Positions 18,666-28,837 are shown, counted from the first letter of the stretch. The stretch: DNA of 64,000 bases from Pseudooceanicola atlanticus (GCF_000768315.1 NZ_AQQX01000005.1:62001-126000), one strand, 5' to 3'. Notes: generated by a model from the letters alone, not told the origin. Numbers and translations are program-made.

Positions 18666-19759
18666 CCCCGCTGATGAAGACCCTGCGCCTGAAGATCGCG
18701 GCGGAGGGACCGATGCGGCTGTCGGATTACATGGCGGCCTGCCTGCTGGATCCGCAGCATGGTTATTATACCACCCGCGATCCGCTGGGCGCGGCGGGCG
18801 ATTTCACCACCGCGCCCGAGATTAGCCAGATGTTCGGCGAGATGCTGGGCCTCGCCCTGGCGCAAAGCTGGCTGGACCAGGGCGCTCCGGCCCCGTTCAC
18901 CCTGGCCGAGGCCGGGCCGGGCCGTGGCACGCTGATGGCCGACATCCTGCGCGCGACGCGCGGCGTGCCGGGGTTCCACAATGCGGCCGAGGTGGTGCTG
19001 ATCGAGGCCTCCCCCGCCCTGCGGAAAGCGCAGCAGGCGCTGCTTGAGGGCCACGCGGTGCGCTGGATCGACACCGTCGACCACTTGCCCGAGCGGCCGC
19101 TGTGGTTCGTGGCGAACGAGTTCTTCGACGCCCTGCCGATCCGCCAGTTCCAGCGTCAGGGCGGCGGCTGGGCCGAGCGCTGCGTCGCGCTGGCCGAAGG
19201 CGAGGACGGGACGGAGGCGCTGAAACCGGGCCTCGCCCCACCGCGCCCGGAAACCCTGCTGGCCGGGCGGATGGAGAACACGAAGGACGGCGATATCGTC
19301 GAACTCCGCCCCGCCGCCAATGCCATCGCCGCCACGCTGGGCGCGCGAATCGCGGATCATGGCGGTGCGGCGCTGATCGTGGATTATGGCGGCTGGCGGT
19401 CGGTGGGCGATACGTTCCAGGCGCTGCAGGGTCACCGGATGGTCGATCCCTTCGCCACACCGGGCGAGGCCGACCTGACCGCGCATGTGGATTTCGAACC
19501 GATCGCCCGCGCTGCCGCGCCCGCCATCGCGGCGCCGCTGGTGGGCCAGGGCCTGTTCCTGGAACGGCTAGGGATCACGCAGCGCGCCCAGGCGCTGGCC
19601 GACCGCATGACCGGGGATGCGCTGACATCCCATATTGCCGCACATCGCCGCTTGACCCACCCCGAGGAAATGGGGACGCTCTTCAAGGTACTGGCGCTGA
19701 CGCCCGTGGGGGCGGCGCCCATCCCCGGTACCGAGGGCCCAGGACCCGCACCCGCATGA
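18656..19759 (+). CDS. MidA-family SAM-dependent methyltransferase (NDUFAF7 homologue)
   Basis: A 367-residue DUF185/MidA protein. The human homologue NDUFAF7 dimethylates an arginine of complex I subunit NDUFS2. A class I SAM-binding motif EAGPGRGTLMADIL lies near residues 84-97, and the family motif VANEFFDALPIRQFQ near residue 150. The N-terminal YMAACLLDPQHGYYTTRDPLG is also typical. The start overlaps lgt by 10 bases, and the stop overlaps pgeF as ATGA. Methylation of a complex I subunit here is inference from homology. Confidence 0.9.
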   Translation: MAVTPLMKTLRLKIAAEGPMRLSDYMAACLLDPQHGYYTTRDPLGAAGDFTTAPEISQMFGEMLGLALAQSWLDQGAPAPFTLAEAGPGRGTLMADILRATRGVPGFHNAAEVVLIEASPALRKAQQALLEGHAVRWIDTVDHLPERPLWFVANEFFDALPIRQFQRQGGGWAERCVALAEGEDGTEALKPGLAPPRPETLLAGRMENTKDGDIVELRPAANAIAATLGARIADHGGAALIVDYGGWRSVGDTFQALQGHRMVDPFATPGEADLTAHVDFEPIARAAAPAIAAPLVGQGLFLERLGITQRAQALADRMTGDALTSHIAAHRRLTHPEEMGTLFKVLALTPVGAAPIPGTEGPGPAPA

Positions 19760-20511
19760 CGCTGGAGATCATAACCTCACCGAATCTGGCCCCGATCCGC
19801 CACGGGTTCTTCACCCGGCGCGGCGGTGCGTCCTCTGGCATCTTCTCGGGGCTGAATTGCGGCCACGGGTCGTCGGACCAGCGCGAGATCGTCGAGATCA
19901 ACCGCGCCCGCGTCGCCCTGGCCATGGGGGTGGGGGACGGCGACCTGGTCTCCGTCCGGCAGATCCATTCCGCCGATGTGGCCACGCTGGACGCGGTGCC
20001 CGACGCCCTGCCCGAGGCCGACGCGATCGTGACGGCGACGCCGGGGCTGGCCCTGGCGATCCTGACCGCGGATTGCCAGCCGGTGCTGTTCGCCGATGCC
20101 AATGCGCAGGTGATCGGCGCGGCCCATGCGGGCTGGCGCGGGGCGCTGGACGGCGTGCTGGAGGCGACGCTGGACGCGATGGAGGCGCTTGGCGCCCGGC
20201 GCGAGGATATCCGCGCGGTCATCGGCCCCTCGATCAGCCAGCGCGCCTACGAGGTCGGGCCGGAATTCCTCGACCAGTTCCTGATGGAAGATCCCGAGAA
20301 CAGCCGCTTCTTCGCGGGCGGTGACGGCGACCGGGTGCATTTCGATCTGCCCTCCTACGGGCTGCACCGTCTGCGCAGCGCGGGAATCGGCGAAGCCGAA
20401 TGGACGCGGCACTGCACCTACAGCGATCCGGACAGATTCTACTCCTACCGCCGGACCACCCATGCCGGTGAGGCCGATTACGGGCGGCTGATCTCGGTCA
20501 TCCGGCTCTAG
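19756..20511 (+). CDS. pgeF: Peptidoglycan editing factor PgeF (YfiH/DUF152 family)
   Basis: A 251-residue YfiH-family protein. In E. coli, PgeF is a cytoplasmic amidase that removes wrongly incorporated L-Ser from UDP-MurNAc intermediates; other homologues show purine or phenol oxidase-like activity. The zinc-site motifs are RQIHSADV, LTADCQPVLFAD and AHAGWRGALDGV. RTTHAGEADYGR near the C-terminus is also characteristic. Its ATG overlaps the midA stop (ATGA). Grouping with lgt suggests a cell-envelope operon. Confidence 0.92.
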   Translation: MTLEIITSPNLAPIRHGFFTRRGGASSGIFSGLNCGHGSSDQREIVEINRARVALAMGVGDGDLVSVRQIHSADVATLDAVPDALPEADAIVTATPGLALAILTADCQPVLFADANAQVIGAAHAGWRGALDGVLEATLDAMEALGARREDIRAVIGPSISQRAYEVGPEFLDQFLMEDPENSRFFAGGDGDRVHFDLPSYGLHRLRSAGIGEAEWTRHCTYSDPDRFYSYRRTTHAGEADYGRLISVIRL

Positions 20512-20571
20512 GCGCCCCATTTCTGTCGAATTCTGCAAAACCGTTGCCGCGATTTTGTCTTGTATACATGG

Positions 20572-20586
20572 TTACCGGTTCGTTAA
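20572..20586 (+). promoter_or_regulatory. CtrA-like site TTAC-N7-TTAA
   Basis: TTAC, 7 bases, TTAA: one mismatch from the CtrA consensus TTAA-N7-TTAA. It lies about 135 bases upstream of the 46-residue protein gene. Such short motifs occur by chance, so this is only a candidate. Confidence 0.3.
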
Positions 20587-20721
20587 CCGCCTATTTTCAA
20601 GGCCGTTAAAGAAATCTTCAAATTGCCCTCTTTCGTCCTAGGAAGGCCTCAAACCCCCGGCATATTCGCCTCATACGCCAAACAAAAATCGGCATGGGTA
20701 GAAAAATTTAGAGGGTTAGTC

Positions 20722-20862
20722 ATGAAGGCCAAACAGAAACGCTGGATCCAGTCCGTGGTCGCAACCGCCAAGACCACCGATACCAAGCTTCCGTATCAGC
20801 GGGGCAACCGCTCTGCCGTTGCAGCCCGCCTGCGACAGGCCGCTGAGCGCAAGGCCGCCTGA
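20722..20862 (+). CDS. Small basic protein of unknown function (46 residues)
   Basis: The ATG at 20722 is preceded by GAGGG, and the ORF ends at 20862. The protein is strongly basic: MKAKQKRWIQSVVATAKTTD, then a Gln/Arg-rich helix ending RQAAERKAA. The longer frame to 20623 lacks a ribosome binding site. I believe similar small proteins are common in Rhodobacterales, but I cannot name a function. Nucleic-acid binding is conceivable from the charge. The AT-rich leader upstream (20530-20720) suggests its own regulated promoter. Confidence 0.7.
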   Translation: MKAKQKRWIQSVVATAKTTDTKLPYQRGNRSAVAARLRQAAERKAA

Positions 20863-21335
20863 CAACCCCGACGCATAGGACCTGGCACGTCCCTATCGAG
20901 CATAAGCGCGGCCGCCGAAACAGGCCGAGCAACCAAAAACCGGCCCCTTGCCAAGGGTCACCGACAGCGCGTTCTGCACCGCGCCGTCACGCAGGGAAAC
21001 GGGGTCCTGCTCGGCCCGTTTTCCGCACCCGTTCCGGACCCCGCGCGCCCTGTCGCCGGGGGCCGGTTCCGGGACCTTCGTCGCGCGCAAAGTGACGCGA
21101 AAAGGCGATTCGGATTACCCGTATGACGGGAAATCGAGATTGCGGCAGGATTATCCAGACACCACGAAACAATGCCCCGACGACCGAGATGATTGCCGTC
21201 CAAGCGTCTTCAATCGGTGCCATTCTTTGACTTTTGCCCCCTCACCCGCCAGATTTTCCCCATCTGAGCCACAGAGTCCTTCTGTGTTGTCGGTGGGGGC
21301 CGACACGGATGTGACGCCGAGAAGAAGGTGTTGCT
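20863..21335. other. 473-base intergenic region with no convincing gene
   Basis: A minus-strand ORF (20987-21223) begins with a hydrophobic stretch but has no ribosome binding site and poor codon use. A CACAGA/TCTGTG mini-hairpin lies near 21270. The last 60 bases presumably hold the promoter of the Hint-domain gene. Confidence 0.5.
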
Positions 21336-22079
21336 ATGTCTGGTCCTCTTTCGTCCTTCGGGACGGATGACTCTCCGCATGCGCGGGTTACTCATTCGCT
21401 GCCAAAGATGCGGCGGTTCTACACGATGTCCCTATCCGAATCCGGGGATGTGCACGAAGAGGAGATCCGTGCACCCGCCACGCCGGATTTCGAGGCCGCG
21501 TTCAACGCGCTTGCGCACGGGTCGCTGATCGCCACCCGCAAGGGCGAGGTCGCGATCGAGGATCTGCGCCCCGGCATGGATGTCATCAGCCGCGAACACG
21601 GTGTGCAGAAGGTGCTGTGGATCGGCATCATGACCCATATGCCCGAACCCGGGAACGGCCCGCTGCTGACGCGGGTGACCTCGGACCGGTTCGGGCCCGG
21701 CCAGCCCTCGCCCGATCTGCTGGCAGGTCCCGGGGCGCGGCTGCTGCACCGCCCGGCGGGCATCCAGTTCGAACAGCCGGGCAAGATGGCCTATTCGCCG
21801 CTGCGCGATTTCATCGACGGCGACACGGTGATCGGGATCAGCCCGCGCAGCGCGGTGGACACCTACCATGTCTGCGTCGAACGGCACGGCTCGATCCGCG
21901 CCGGCGGGCTGGACCTGGAAACCTTCCATCCCGGGCGCGGCCTTCAGGACCGGATGGGCCCGCATACCCGCGAGCTGTTCCTGTCGATGTTCCCGCATGT
22001 CCGCAGCCTCGCCGATTTCGGCGCAATGGCGCATCCGCGGATGGCCCGCGCACGGACCGGCGCCGGCGATTACGCGTGA
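21336..22079 (+). CDS. Hint-domain protein lacking the catalytic cysteine
   Basis: A 247-residue protein with a Hint_2-type (PF13403-like) domain. The signature region reads HGSLIATRKGEVAIEDLRPG (~61-80), followed by VLWIG and DTYHVCVERHGSIRAGGLDLETF. In active Hint domains the segment begins Cys-Phe-Thr-Pro-Gly-Thr; here the first position aligns with Ala58, so autoproteolysis through Cys1 looks impossible. There is no signal peptide. GAAGAAGG precedes the ATG at 21336. Roseobacter genomes carry many Hint_2 proteins, usually attached to RTX-type secreted proteins; this one is free-standing. Confidence 0.75.
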   Translation: MSGPLSSFGTDDSPHARVTHSLPKMRRFYTMSLSESGDVHEEEIRAPATPDFEAAFNALAHGSLIATRKGEVAIEDLRPGMDVISREHGVQKVLWIGIMTHMPEPGNGPLLTRVTSDRFGPGQPSPDLLAGPGARLLHRPAGIQFEQPGKMAYSPLRDFIDGDTVIGISPRSAVDTYHVCVERHGSIRAGGLDLETFHPGRGLQDRMGPHTRELFLSMFPHVRSLADFGAMAHPRMARARTGAGDYA

Positions 22080-22108
22080 TGTCAGATAGTTAGGAAGGGT
22101 CGGACGGG

Positions 22109-22609
22109 TCAGGCCGTCCGGCTCAACCGTTCCTCGAGGATGTCGAAGGGCACGCCCGGTTCATCCTTGGCGCCGCGGATCACCAGCGAGGTCTTCACGC
22201 TGGCGACGTTCTCGGCCGAAGTCAGCTGACCGGTCAGGAAGCTCTGGAAGGTCGACAGGTCGGGGGCCACGCATTTCAGGATGAAATCCACCTCGCCGTT
22301 CAGCATGTGGCATTCGCGGACCAGCGGCCAGCCGCGGCATTTCTCTTCGAAGGCGGACAGGTCGGATTCGGCCTGGCTGACCAGCCCGACCATGGCGAAG
22401 ACCTGCACCTCGAAGCCCAGTTCGCGGCTGTCGACCTGGGCGTGGTATCCCTTGATGTAGCCCGATTCCTCCAGCGTGCGGACACGGCGCAGGCAGGGCG
22501 GGGCAGAGATGCCAACACGCTTGGCCAATTCGACATTGGTCATGCGGCCATCGGCCTGCAACTCAGCCAGAATTTTCCGGTCGATCTGATCCAGACGGGT
22601 TCCCGCCAT
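22109..22609 (-). CDS. Lrp/AsnC-family transcriptional regulator
   Basis: A 166-residue Lrp/AsnC regulator. It has an N-terminal helix-turn-helix (LDQIDRKILAELQADGRMTN through CLRRVRTLEESGYI) and a C-terminal RAM/ligand-binding alpha-beta domain. These proteins sense amino acids and form octamers. The ATG at 22609 has GGAGG at a spacing of 6; the TTG at 22621 is less likely. It diverges from trxB. This pairing recurs in Rhodobacteraceae, but no regulatory link is proven. Its own promoter and the trxB promoter share 22610-22801. Confidence 0.93.
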   Translation of the reverse strand: MAGTRLDQIDRKILAELQADGRMTNVELAKRVGISAPPCLRRVRTLEESGYIKGYHAQVDSRELGFEVQVFAMVGLVSQAESDLSAFEEKCRGWPLVRECHMLNGEVDFILKCVAPDLSTFQSFLTGQLTSAENVASVKTSLVIRGAKDEPGVPFDILEERLSRTA

Positions 22610-22759
22610 TTGGGCCTCCAAGAATTTGCGTTTGTTATATCAGCGCGGCGCTAACACGCAATAATATTTCAACGTGACGCAACATCCCGTCCGCATGGCA
22701 GGATTGCCACAGGCGCACCCGTCCTTCGGTTGCAGCCTGCACCGGGCGAGATTACATAG

Positions 22760-23809
<1,050 letters not shown>

Positions 23810-23880
23810 GCCCCCGCCCCGGCGGGTCCGAACCCGACCGCAGGGTTAAAAATATTGCCTTTGTATAAGGATCTTGCCTA

Positions 23881-23907
23881 GTCTCCCCAGCATTGGGGGG
23901 ACTTTTT
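23881..23907 (+). terminator. Rho-independent terminator of trxB
   Basis: Stem GTCTCCCCA/TGGGGGGAC (one G-T pair) with a GCAT loop, followed by TTTTTG. Confidence 0.85.
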
Positions 23908-23958
23908 GACGGTGCATTGCGCCGCCCTCCTGCATTTTGACCTGGAGGGGCAATTTCA

Positions 23959-25398
23959 ATGGGACGTTTCAATTCTCACCGCCATGGCGGTCACGATCAC
24001 GGCCACCACGGACATGACCACGGGCATGGCCACGGGCGGTTCGATTTCTTCGGTTTCTTCGACAGCCTTCTGGCGCGGCTGTTCCCGGTGCGGGTGGATG
24101 ACGGGGTTTTCGACTTCGTGCTGGATTCCGACTACACGATTGATTTCAAAAACAACTTCGTTCAGATCAAGGTCGATGGCGGGCGCACGACCAACCTGTC
24201 CCTGGCCAAGTGGGAGGCCAATTCCGTCGATGCGGCCGACCTGGACAAACTGACCTTCAAGGATGGTGTGCCGGCCTCGCTGAATATCTCGGGCGTCGGG
24301 TTCGTCGGCGCCGATGTCAGCGGCACGGGCGGCGCGGAAACCGGAACCAACATCGACGATTTCCTCACCGAGCAACTGGCCCTGACCGATGCGGGCAGCC
24401 TGGCCGAGGCGCTGACCATCGACGGATCGCAGGCCGGCACCTTTGCCGTGCTTTGGGAATTCCTCGACGACGGATATGTCGAAGAGGGCTATTTCGCCTC
24501 CGTGAACGAGAACTTCGTGCGGCTGGGCATCGCCTATGCGGAATACCTAGAGGATGGCGGTGCGCCGCTGACCGAGATGATCGGCAAGTTCGCCCCGGAC
24601 GGGCCGGATGCGGACCTGACGCCGGAACGGCTGCAATCGCTGCATGACAACCTGCTGGGCAATTTGGGCGAGGCACCGATCAATTCGCGCTTTGCCTCCG
24701 ACCCCGCCACCGGGGCCGAGCTGATTTCCCTGATCGAGGCGATCGACCCGGACCTGCTGGACCGGCCCTATTATTCCGGTAACGACAATTCCGAGGCCGC
24801 CTATGACGCCGTGCGCGCCTATGATTTCGACAAGGGCTATGCCCGGACCGATTTCATCGACACGTTCTTTGGTGCCGTTGATGACCGCGCCACCAATGGC
24901 GGCGCCGGGGTCGAGATGATCTTTGGTGACGGCAATTCCACCGATGGCTACGCCATCACCCGCCACGAAGGCGCGGGCGTCGAACTGGCGCTGAAGGCCA
25001 AGCTGCGCGGCGTCGGCGACCTGGACCCGTCGGACGTCACCTACAATGCCGATGGCACCGCCACCTTCCGGGTGGAGGCCGACCCGGCCTCGGCCGACCG
25101 CATGGAATGGAATATCGACTGGGCTGCCACGGTGACCGAGGCCGGGGACGATGACAGCTTTGTCTTCAAGTTCCTCGCCGACGTGGATGGCAGCGCCGCC
25201 GAGGATTTCATCGACCTGACTGCCACGGGCAGCGAATATACCAGCAATGGCGATTTGCAGAATTCGTGGAATTACGGCTTCTTCCCCGATACCGACTTCG
25301 ACACGACCGCGGCCGAGGGGCTCTATACCGTCCGGCTCGAGGCCTATGACGACGGCGCGCTGATCGCCACGCAGGACATCTACCTCGAGGTTCTCTGA
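23959..25398 (+). CDS. Protein of unknown function with His-rich N-terminus
   Basis: A 479-residue acidic protein I do not recognise as a whole. Residues 1-27 carry more than ten histidines in His-Gly/His-Asp alternation, a likely metal-binding tail. A short hydrophobic stretch (FDFFGFFDSLLARLF) follows, too short and charged for a clear signal peptide. The middle (100-300) is acidic and helical. The C-terminal ~180 residues are beta-rich, with a NSWNYGFF...YTVRLEAYDDG...TQDIYLEVL ending typical of extracellular Ig-like or PEP-CTERM-era proteins. GGAGGGG precedes the ATG. No transporter genes are nearby. Surface or secreted location is a guess. Confidence 0.7.
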   Translation: MGRFNSHRHGGHDHGHHGHDHGHGHGRFDFFGFFDSLLARLFPVRVDDGVFDFVLDSDYTIDFKNNFVQIKVDGGRTTNLSLAKWEANSVDAADLDKLTFKDGVPASLNISGVGFVGADVSGTGGAETGTNIDDFLTEQLALTDAGSLAEALTIDGSQAGTFAVLWEFLDDGYVEEGYFASVNENFVRLGIAYAEYLEDGGAPLTEMIGKFAPDGPDADLTPERLQSLHDNLLGNLGEAPINSRFASDPATGAELISLIEAIDPDLLDRPYYSGNDNSEAAYDAVRAYDFDKGYARTDFIDTFFGAVDDRATNGGAGVEMIFGDGNSTDGYAITRHEGAGVELALKAKLRGVGDLDPSDVTYNADGTATFRVEADPASADRMEWNIDWAATVTEAGDDDSFVFKFLADVDGSAAEDFIDLTATGSEYTSNGDLQNSWNYGFFPDTDFDTTAAEGLYTVRLEAYDDGALIATQDIYLEVL

Positions 25399-25673
25399 CC
25401 TTCCGCCCGGCGGGCCCTGACGGGGTTTGCCGGGCGCGACATGCGACGGGCGGAAAACCGCTGTTCCACATGCCACCCCATGCGGACCATTTCGGACCAA
25501 ACCGGGCGGCAAAGGCGGAAATCCTCTCCATTTTCCGCCGCGCTGCAGCATTTTTGCCCATTTTGAGCCGAAAATCCCTGCTTCTCTTGCCTTTGAGCGA
25601 CCCACGGTCTACGCCCCGGAGCGTGCGAACCGCCGCCGTCCGGGCGGACATTGACATGAATGAGAGTTACTCG

Positions 25674-27389
25674 ATGCAAATTCCAAATCTCGCTCCGATC
25701 CCCGAGCTGTTTGTTTCCTACGATTCCGCCCAGAAACTCAAAGTCGAAGCCGCCGACCTGACGAGCTGGGATTTGTCCCCGCGCCAGATCTGCGACCTCG
25801 AGCTGCTGATGAATGGCGGGTTCTACCCGCTCAAGGGCTTCCTGACCGAGGAAGATTACAACGGCGTCGTCGACAACATGCGTCTGGCGGACGGCACCCT
25901 GTGGCCGATGCCGATCACGCTCGACGTGTCCGAGAAGTTCGCCGACAGCATCGAGATCGGGCAGGACATCGCTCTGCGCGACCAGGAAGGCGTGATCCTG
26001 GGCACCATGACCGTCACCGACCGCTGGGCCCCGGACAAGTCCAAGGAAGCGGAAAAGGTCTTTGGCGCCGATGACGACGCGCATCCGGCCGTCAACTACC
26101 TGCACAACACCGCCGGCAAGATTTACCTCGGCGGCCCGGTCACCGGCATCCAGCAGCCCGTGCACTACGATTTCCGCGCCCGTCGCGACACCCCCAACGA
26201 GTTGCGCGCCCATTTCCGCAAGCTGGGCTGGCGCAAGGTCGTGGCCTTCCAGACCCGCAACCCGCTGCACCGCGCGCACCAGGAACTGACCTTCCGCGCC
26301 GCCAAGGAAGCCCAGGCCAACCTGCTGATCCACCCGGTCGTCGGCATGACCAAGCCGGGCGACGTCGATCACTTCACCCGCGTGCGCTGCTACGAGGCGG
26401 TTCTGGACAAGTATCCGGGCTCGACCACCGCGATGTCGCTGCTGCCGCTCGCCATGCGCATGGCCGGCCCCCGCGAAGCGGTCTGGCACGGCCTGATCCG
26501 TGCCAATTACGGCTGCACCCACTTCATCGTCGGCCGTGACCATGCCGGCCCGGGCTCGAACTCGCAGGGCGAGGATTTCTACGGTCCCTACGACGCGCAG
26601 GAGCTGTTCAAGCAGCACGAAGAGGAAATGGGCATCGCGATGGTGCCGTTCAAACACATGGTCTATGTGCAGGAACGCGCCCAGTACGAACCCAATGACG
26701 AGATCACCGACAAGGATGACGTGACCATCCTGAACATCTCGGGCACCGAACTGCGTCGCCGCCTGGCCGAGGGCCTGGAGATACCCGAGTGGTTCTCCTT
26801 CCCCGAGGTTGTCGCGGAACTGCGCAAGACCAAGCCGCCGCGCTCCAAGCAGGGCTTTACCGTGTTCTTCACCGGCTTCTCCGGCTCGGGCAAGTCGACG
26901 ATCGCGAACGCGCTGATGGTCAAGCTGATGGAAATGGGCGGCCGTCCGGTCACCCTGCTCGACGGCGATATCGTGCGGAAGAACCTCAGCTCCGAGCTTG
27001 GCTTCTCGAAAGAGCATCGCGACCTGAACATCCGCCGCATCGGCTATGTCGCCTCCGAGATCACCAAGAACGGCGGTATCGCGATCTGTGCGCCGATCGC
27101 CCCCTACGCGACCACCCGCCGCGCGGTGCGTGAAGACATCGAACAATTCGGTGCCTTCATCGAAGTGCATGTCGCGACCTCGATCGAAGAATGCGAAAAG
27201 CGCGACCGCAAGGGTCTCTACAAGCTGGCCCGCGAAGGCAAGATCAAGGAATTCACCGGGATCTCCGACCCCTATGACGTTCCGGAAAACCCGGAACTGC
27301 GCGTGGAAACCGAAGGCACCGACGTGGACAACTGCGCCCACCAGGTGGTGCTGAAGCTGGAAAGCATGGGCCTGATCGCCGGCCACTGA
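25674..27389 (+). CDS. Bifunctional sulfate adenylyltransferase/APS kinase
   Basis: A 571-residue Sat-CysC fusion. The ATP-sulfurylase part (1-~380) has the catalytic QTRNPLHRAHQEL motif and the GRDHAGPG motif. The APS-kinase part (~395-571) has P-loop GFSGSGKST and the DGDIVRKNLSSELGFS segment. Together they convert sulfate to PAPS via APS for assimilation, replacing the CysD/CysN pair. The start at 25674 (GAGAG upstream) matches the usual family N-terminus; ATG 25656 would add six residues. It stands alone between a 275-base leader with no gene and a strong terminator. A GTCCGGGCGGAC palindrome lies just upstream of the start. Confidence 0.95.
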   Translation: MQIPNLAPIPELFVSYDSAQKLKVEAADLTSWDLSPRQICDLELLMNGGFYPLKGFLTEEDYNGVVDNMRLADGTLWPMPITLDVSEKFADSIEIGQDIALRDQEGVILGTMTVTDRWAPDKSKEAEKVFGADDDAHPAVNYLHNTAGKIYLGGPVTGIQQPVHYDFRARRDTPNELRAHFRKLGWRKVVAFQTRNPLHRAHQELTFRAAKEAQANLLIHPVVGMTKPGDVDHFTRVRCYEAVLDKYPGSTTAMSLLPLAMRMAGPREAVWHGLIRANYGCTHFIVGRDHAGPGSNSQGEDFYGPYDAQELFKQHEEEMGIAMVPFKHMVYVQERAQYEPNDEITDKDDVTILNISGTELRRRLAEGLEIPEWFSFPEVVAELRKTKPPRSKQGFTVFFTGFSGSGKSTIANALMVKLMEMGGRPVTLLDGDIVRKNLSSELGFSKEHRDLNIRRIGYVASEITKNGGIAICAPIAPYATTRRAVREDIEQFGAFIEVHVATSIEECEKRDRKGLYKLAREGKIKEFTGISDPYDVPENPELRVETEGTDVDNCAHQVVLKLESMGLIAGH

Positions 27390-27412
27390 GCCGCCGCAGA
27401 CCCCTGAGTTGG

Positions 27413-27446
27413 AAACACCCCGGTCCGAAAGGTCCGGGGTGTTTTC
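27413..27446 (+). terminator. Rho-independent terminator of sat/cysC
   Basis: AACACCCCGG and CCGGGGTGTT form a long stem with an inner TCC/GGT extension and a GAAA tetraloop, followed by TTCGTTT. Confidence 0.85.
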
Positions 27447-27498
27447 GTTTGGCCTGTGCGTGGCGGGCCGCCCTGGGCTGGCGCTTGAAGGGCTGAGA

Positions 27499-28539
27499 TC
27501 AGATGATCTCGTCTTCGTCGAACAGCGGATCGCGGGACAGGTGCAGGGCCACGTCCTCGGCCACGATGCCTTCGACCTGGCGCTCGATCTCGGCCAGGTG
27601 AAACACCGCGTCGCCTTCGTTCACCACGGGCATGACAGCCTGGCCGACGATGATCCCCGCATTCGGCGCCCGGATCTCGAGGTCTTCGCCGCCGAACGGG
27701 CTGGCGACCAGCGCCATCAGGTCGCCCTTGGCCACGACCTGCCCGTCCCGGCGCAGCGTGCGCAACATGCCGCCGCCGGGCGCCCTCAGCCAGGTGCTGC
27801 TGCGCGCCAGGAGCGGCGGACGTTTCGGCCCCGTGGGCACCCGGCCCCCCAGCATGCCCCGGTGCCGCAGCACCCGCAGGATACCGGCCAGCCCAATGCG
27901 CACGGCGCTTTCGTCGATCCTCAGCCCCTCCCCCGCCTCGTAAAGCAGGGTTTCCACGCCGCGATCCGCCGCCTCGGCGCGCAGCGATCCGTCGCGTTCC
28001 TTCGAGGGCAGGATGACCGGCGCGCCAAAGACGCGGGCCAGTTCCATCAGGCCCAGGTTGTCGGGGCTGACCCGGACCTGCGGCAGGTTGGTCCGGTTGA
28101 TCGCGGCGGAATGCAGGTCAATCCCGAAATCGCAGCGGGCAACGACCTCATGCAGGAAGAGATGCGCCAGACGTGAGGCCAACGACCCGGTTTCACTCCC
28201 CGGAAACGACCGGTTCAGGTCGCGACGGTCAGGCAGGTAGCGGGAATGATGCAGGAAGCCGAACGTGTTCACGATGGGCACGACCAGCAGGGTGCCCCGC
28301 ACCCCGTCCAGCGCCTTCTGGTCCAGCAGGCGGCGGGCGATTTCGACGCCGATCACCTCGTCCCCGTGCACCGCGGCACTGACGAAGGAGACCGGCCCCT
28401 CGCGGCGGCCATGGATCACGTGAACCCTGAGCGATACGGGTGTATGGTCGGGCAGCATCGAGACCGGCAGACCGATCGTCGCCCGCTGCCCGGCGGGAAT
28501 GGTATGGTCACCGATCCGGAACGGCGCGCGTCCCGGCAT
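27499..28539 (-). CDS. Succinylglutamate desuccinylase/aspartoacylase-family protein
   Basis: A 346-residue M14-like zinc amidohydrolase (AstE/AspA family). The zinc site is made by HGDE (near residue 59) and DLHSAA (near residue 140), with the DLNRSFPGSETGSLASRLA arginine motif between them. The ~90 C-terminal residues form a biotinyl-lipoyl-like beta-domain, common in AstE-like proteins that are not part of arginine catabolism. The substrate is unknown; neighbours give no pathway clue. It ends on the opposite strand from the sat/cysC terminator. Confidence 0.85.
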   Translation of the reverse strand: MPGRAPFRIGDHTIPAGQRATIGLPVSMLPDHTPVSLRVHVIHGRREGPVSFVSAAVHGDEVIGVEIARRLLDQKALDGVRGTLLVVPIVNTFGFLHHSRYLPDRRDLNRSFPGSETGSLASRLAHLFLHEVVARCDFGIDLHSAAINRTNLPQVRVSPDNLGLMELARVFGAPVILPSKERDGSLRAEAADRGVETLLYEAGEGLRIDESAVRIGLAGILRVLRHRGMLGGRVPTGPKRPPLLARSSTWLRAPGGGMLRTLRRDGQVVAKGDLMALVASPFGGEDLEIRAPNAGIIVGQAVMPVVNEGDAVFHLAEIERQVEGIVAEDVALHLSRDPLFDEDEII

Positions 28540-28609
28540 CAGGCCGCGCCCGGACCGCGGCGCCCGGTCGGCGCCGCAAACGCGTCAGCGGACCCGATCA
28601 ATGGCCCAC

Positions 28610-28834
28610 TCAATGTACAGTGACAGGGGCCAGGTCGTTCTGGCGCGCCAGCACGAAGGCCAGGTGGCGGTCCTTCACCAGCGCCAGGCGTTCGCCGGTC
28701 GCGTCATGCACGGCATAGAGCCGGTCCAGCCCTTCGGCCTGCGCCCGGACATCTTCGGGCAGGTCGGCCACTTCGACCGCGCGGACATAAACGATCCGGT
28801 CGGCCTCTTGCTTGAATTCATATTGCGTGTCCAT
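28610..28834 (-). CDS. DUF1150 protein paired with Hsp20
   Basis: A 74-residue DUF1150 protein of unknown function. In alphaproteobacteria it is regularly encoded beside small heat-shock proteins. It begins 3 bases after the hsp20 stop, so the two share a transcript and probably the same heat-shock control. Confidence 0.85.
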   Translation of the reverse strand: MDTQYEFKQEADRIVYVRAVEVADLPEDVRAQAEGLDRLYAVHDATGERLALVKDRHLAFVLARQNDLAPVTVH

Positions 28835-28837
28835 GAC

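Noticed and set aside
20987-21223. Minus-strand 78-codon ORF with a hydrophobic start in the 473-base gap
   Set aside because: No ribosome binding site, many non-GC-ending codons, and a low-complexity Arg/Gly-rich second half.
25380-27386. A 668-codon open frame antisense to sat/cysC
   Set aside because: Same artefact of codon bias; the sense strand has catalytic motifs of both domains.
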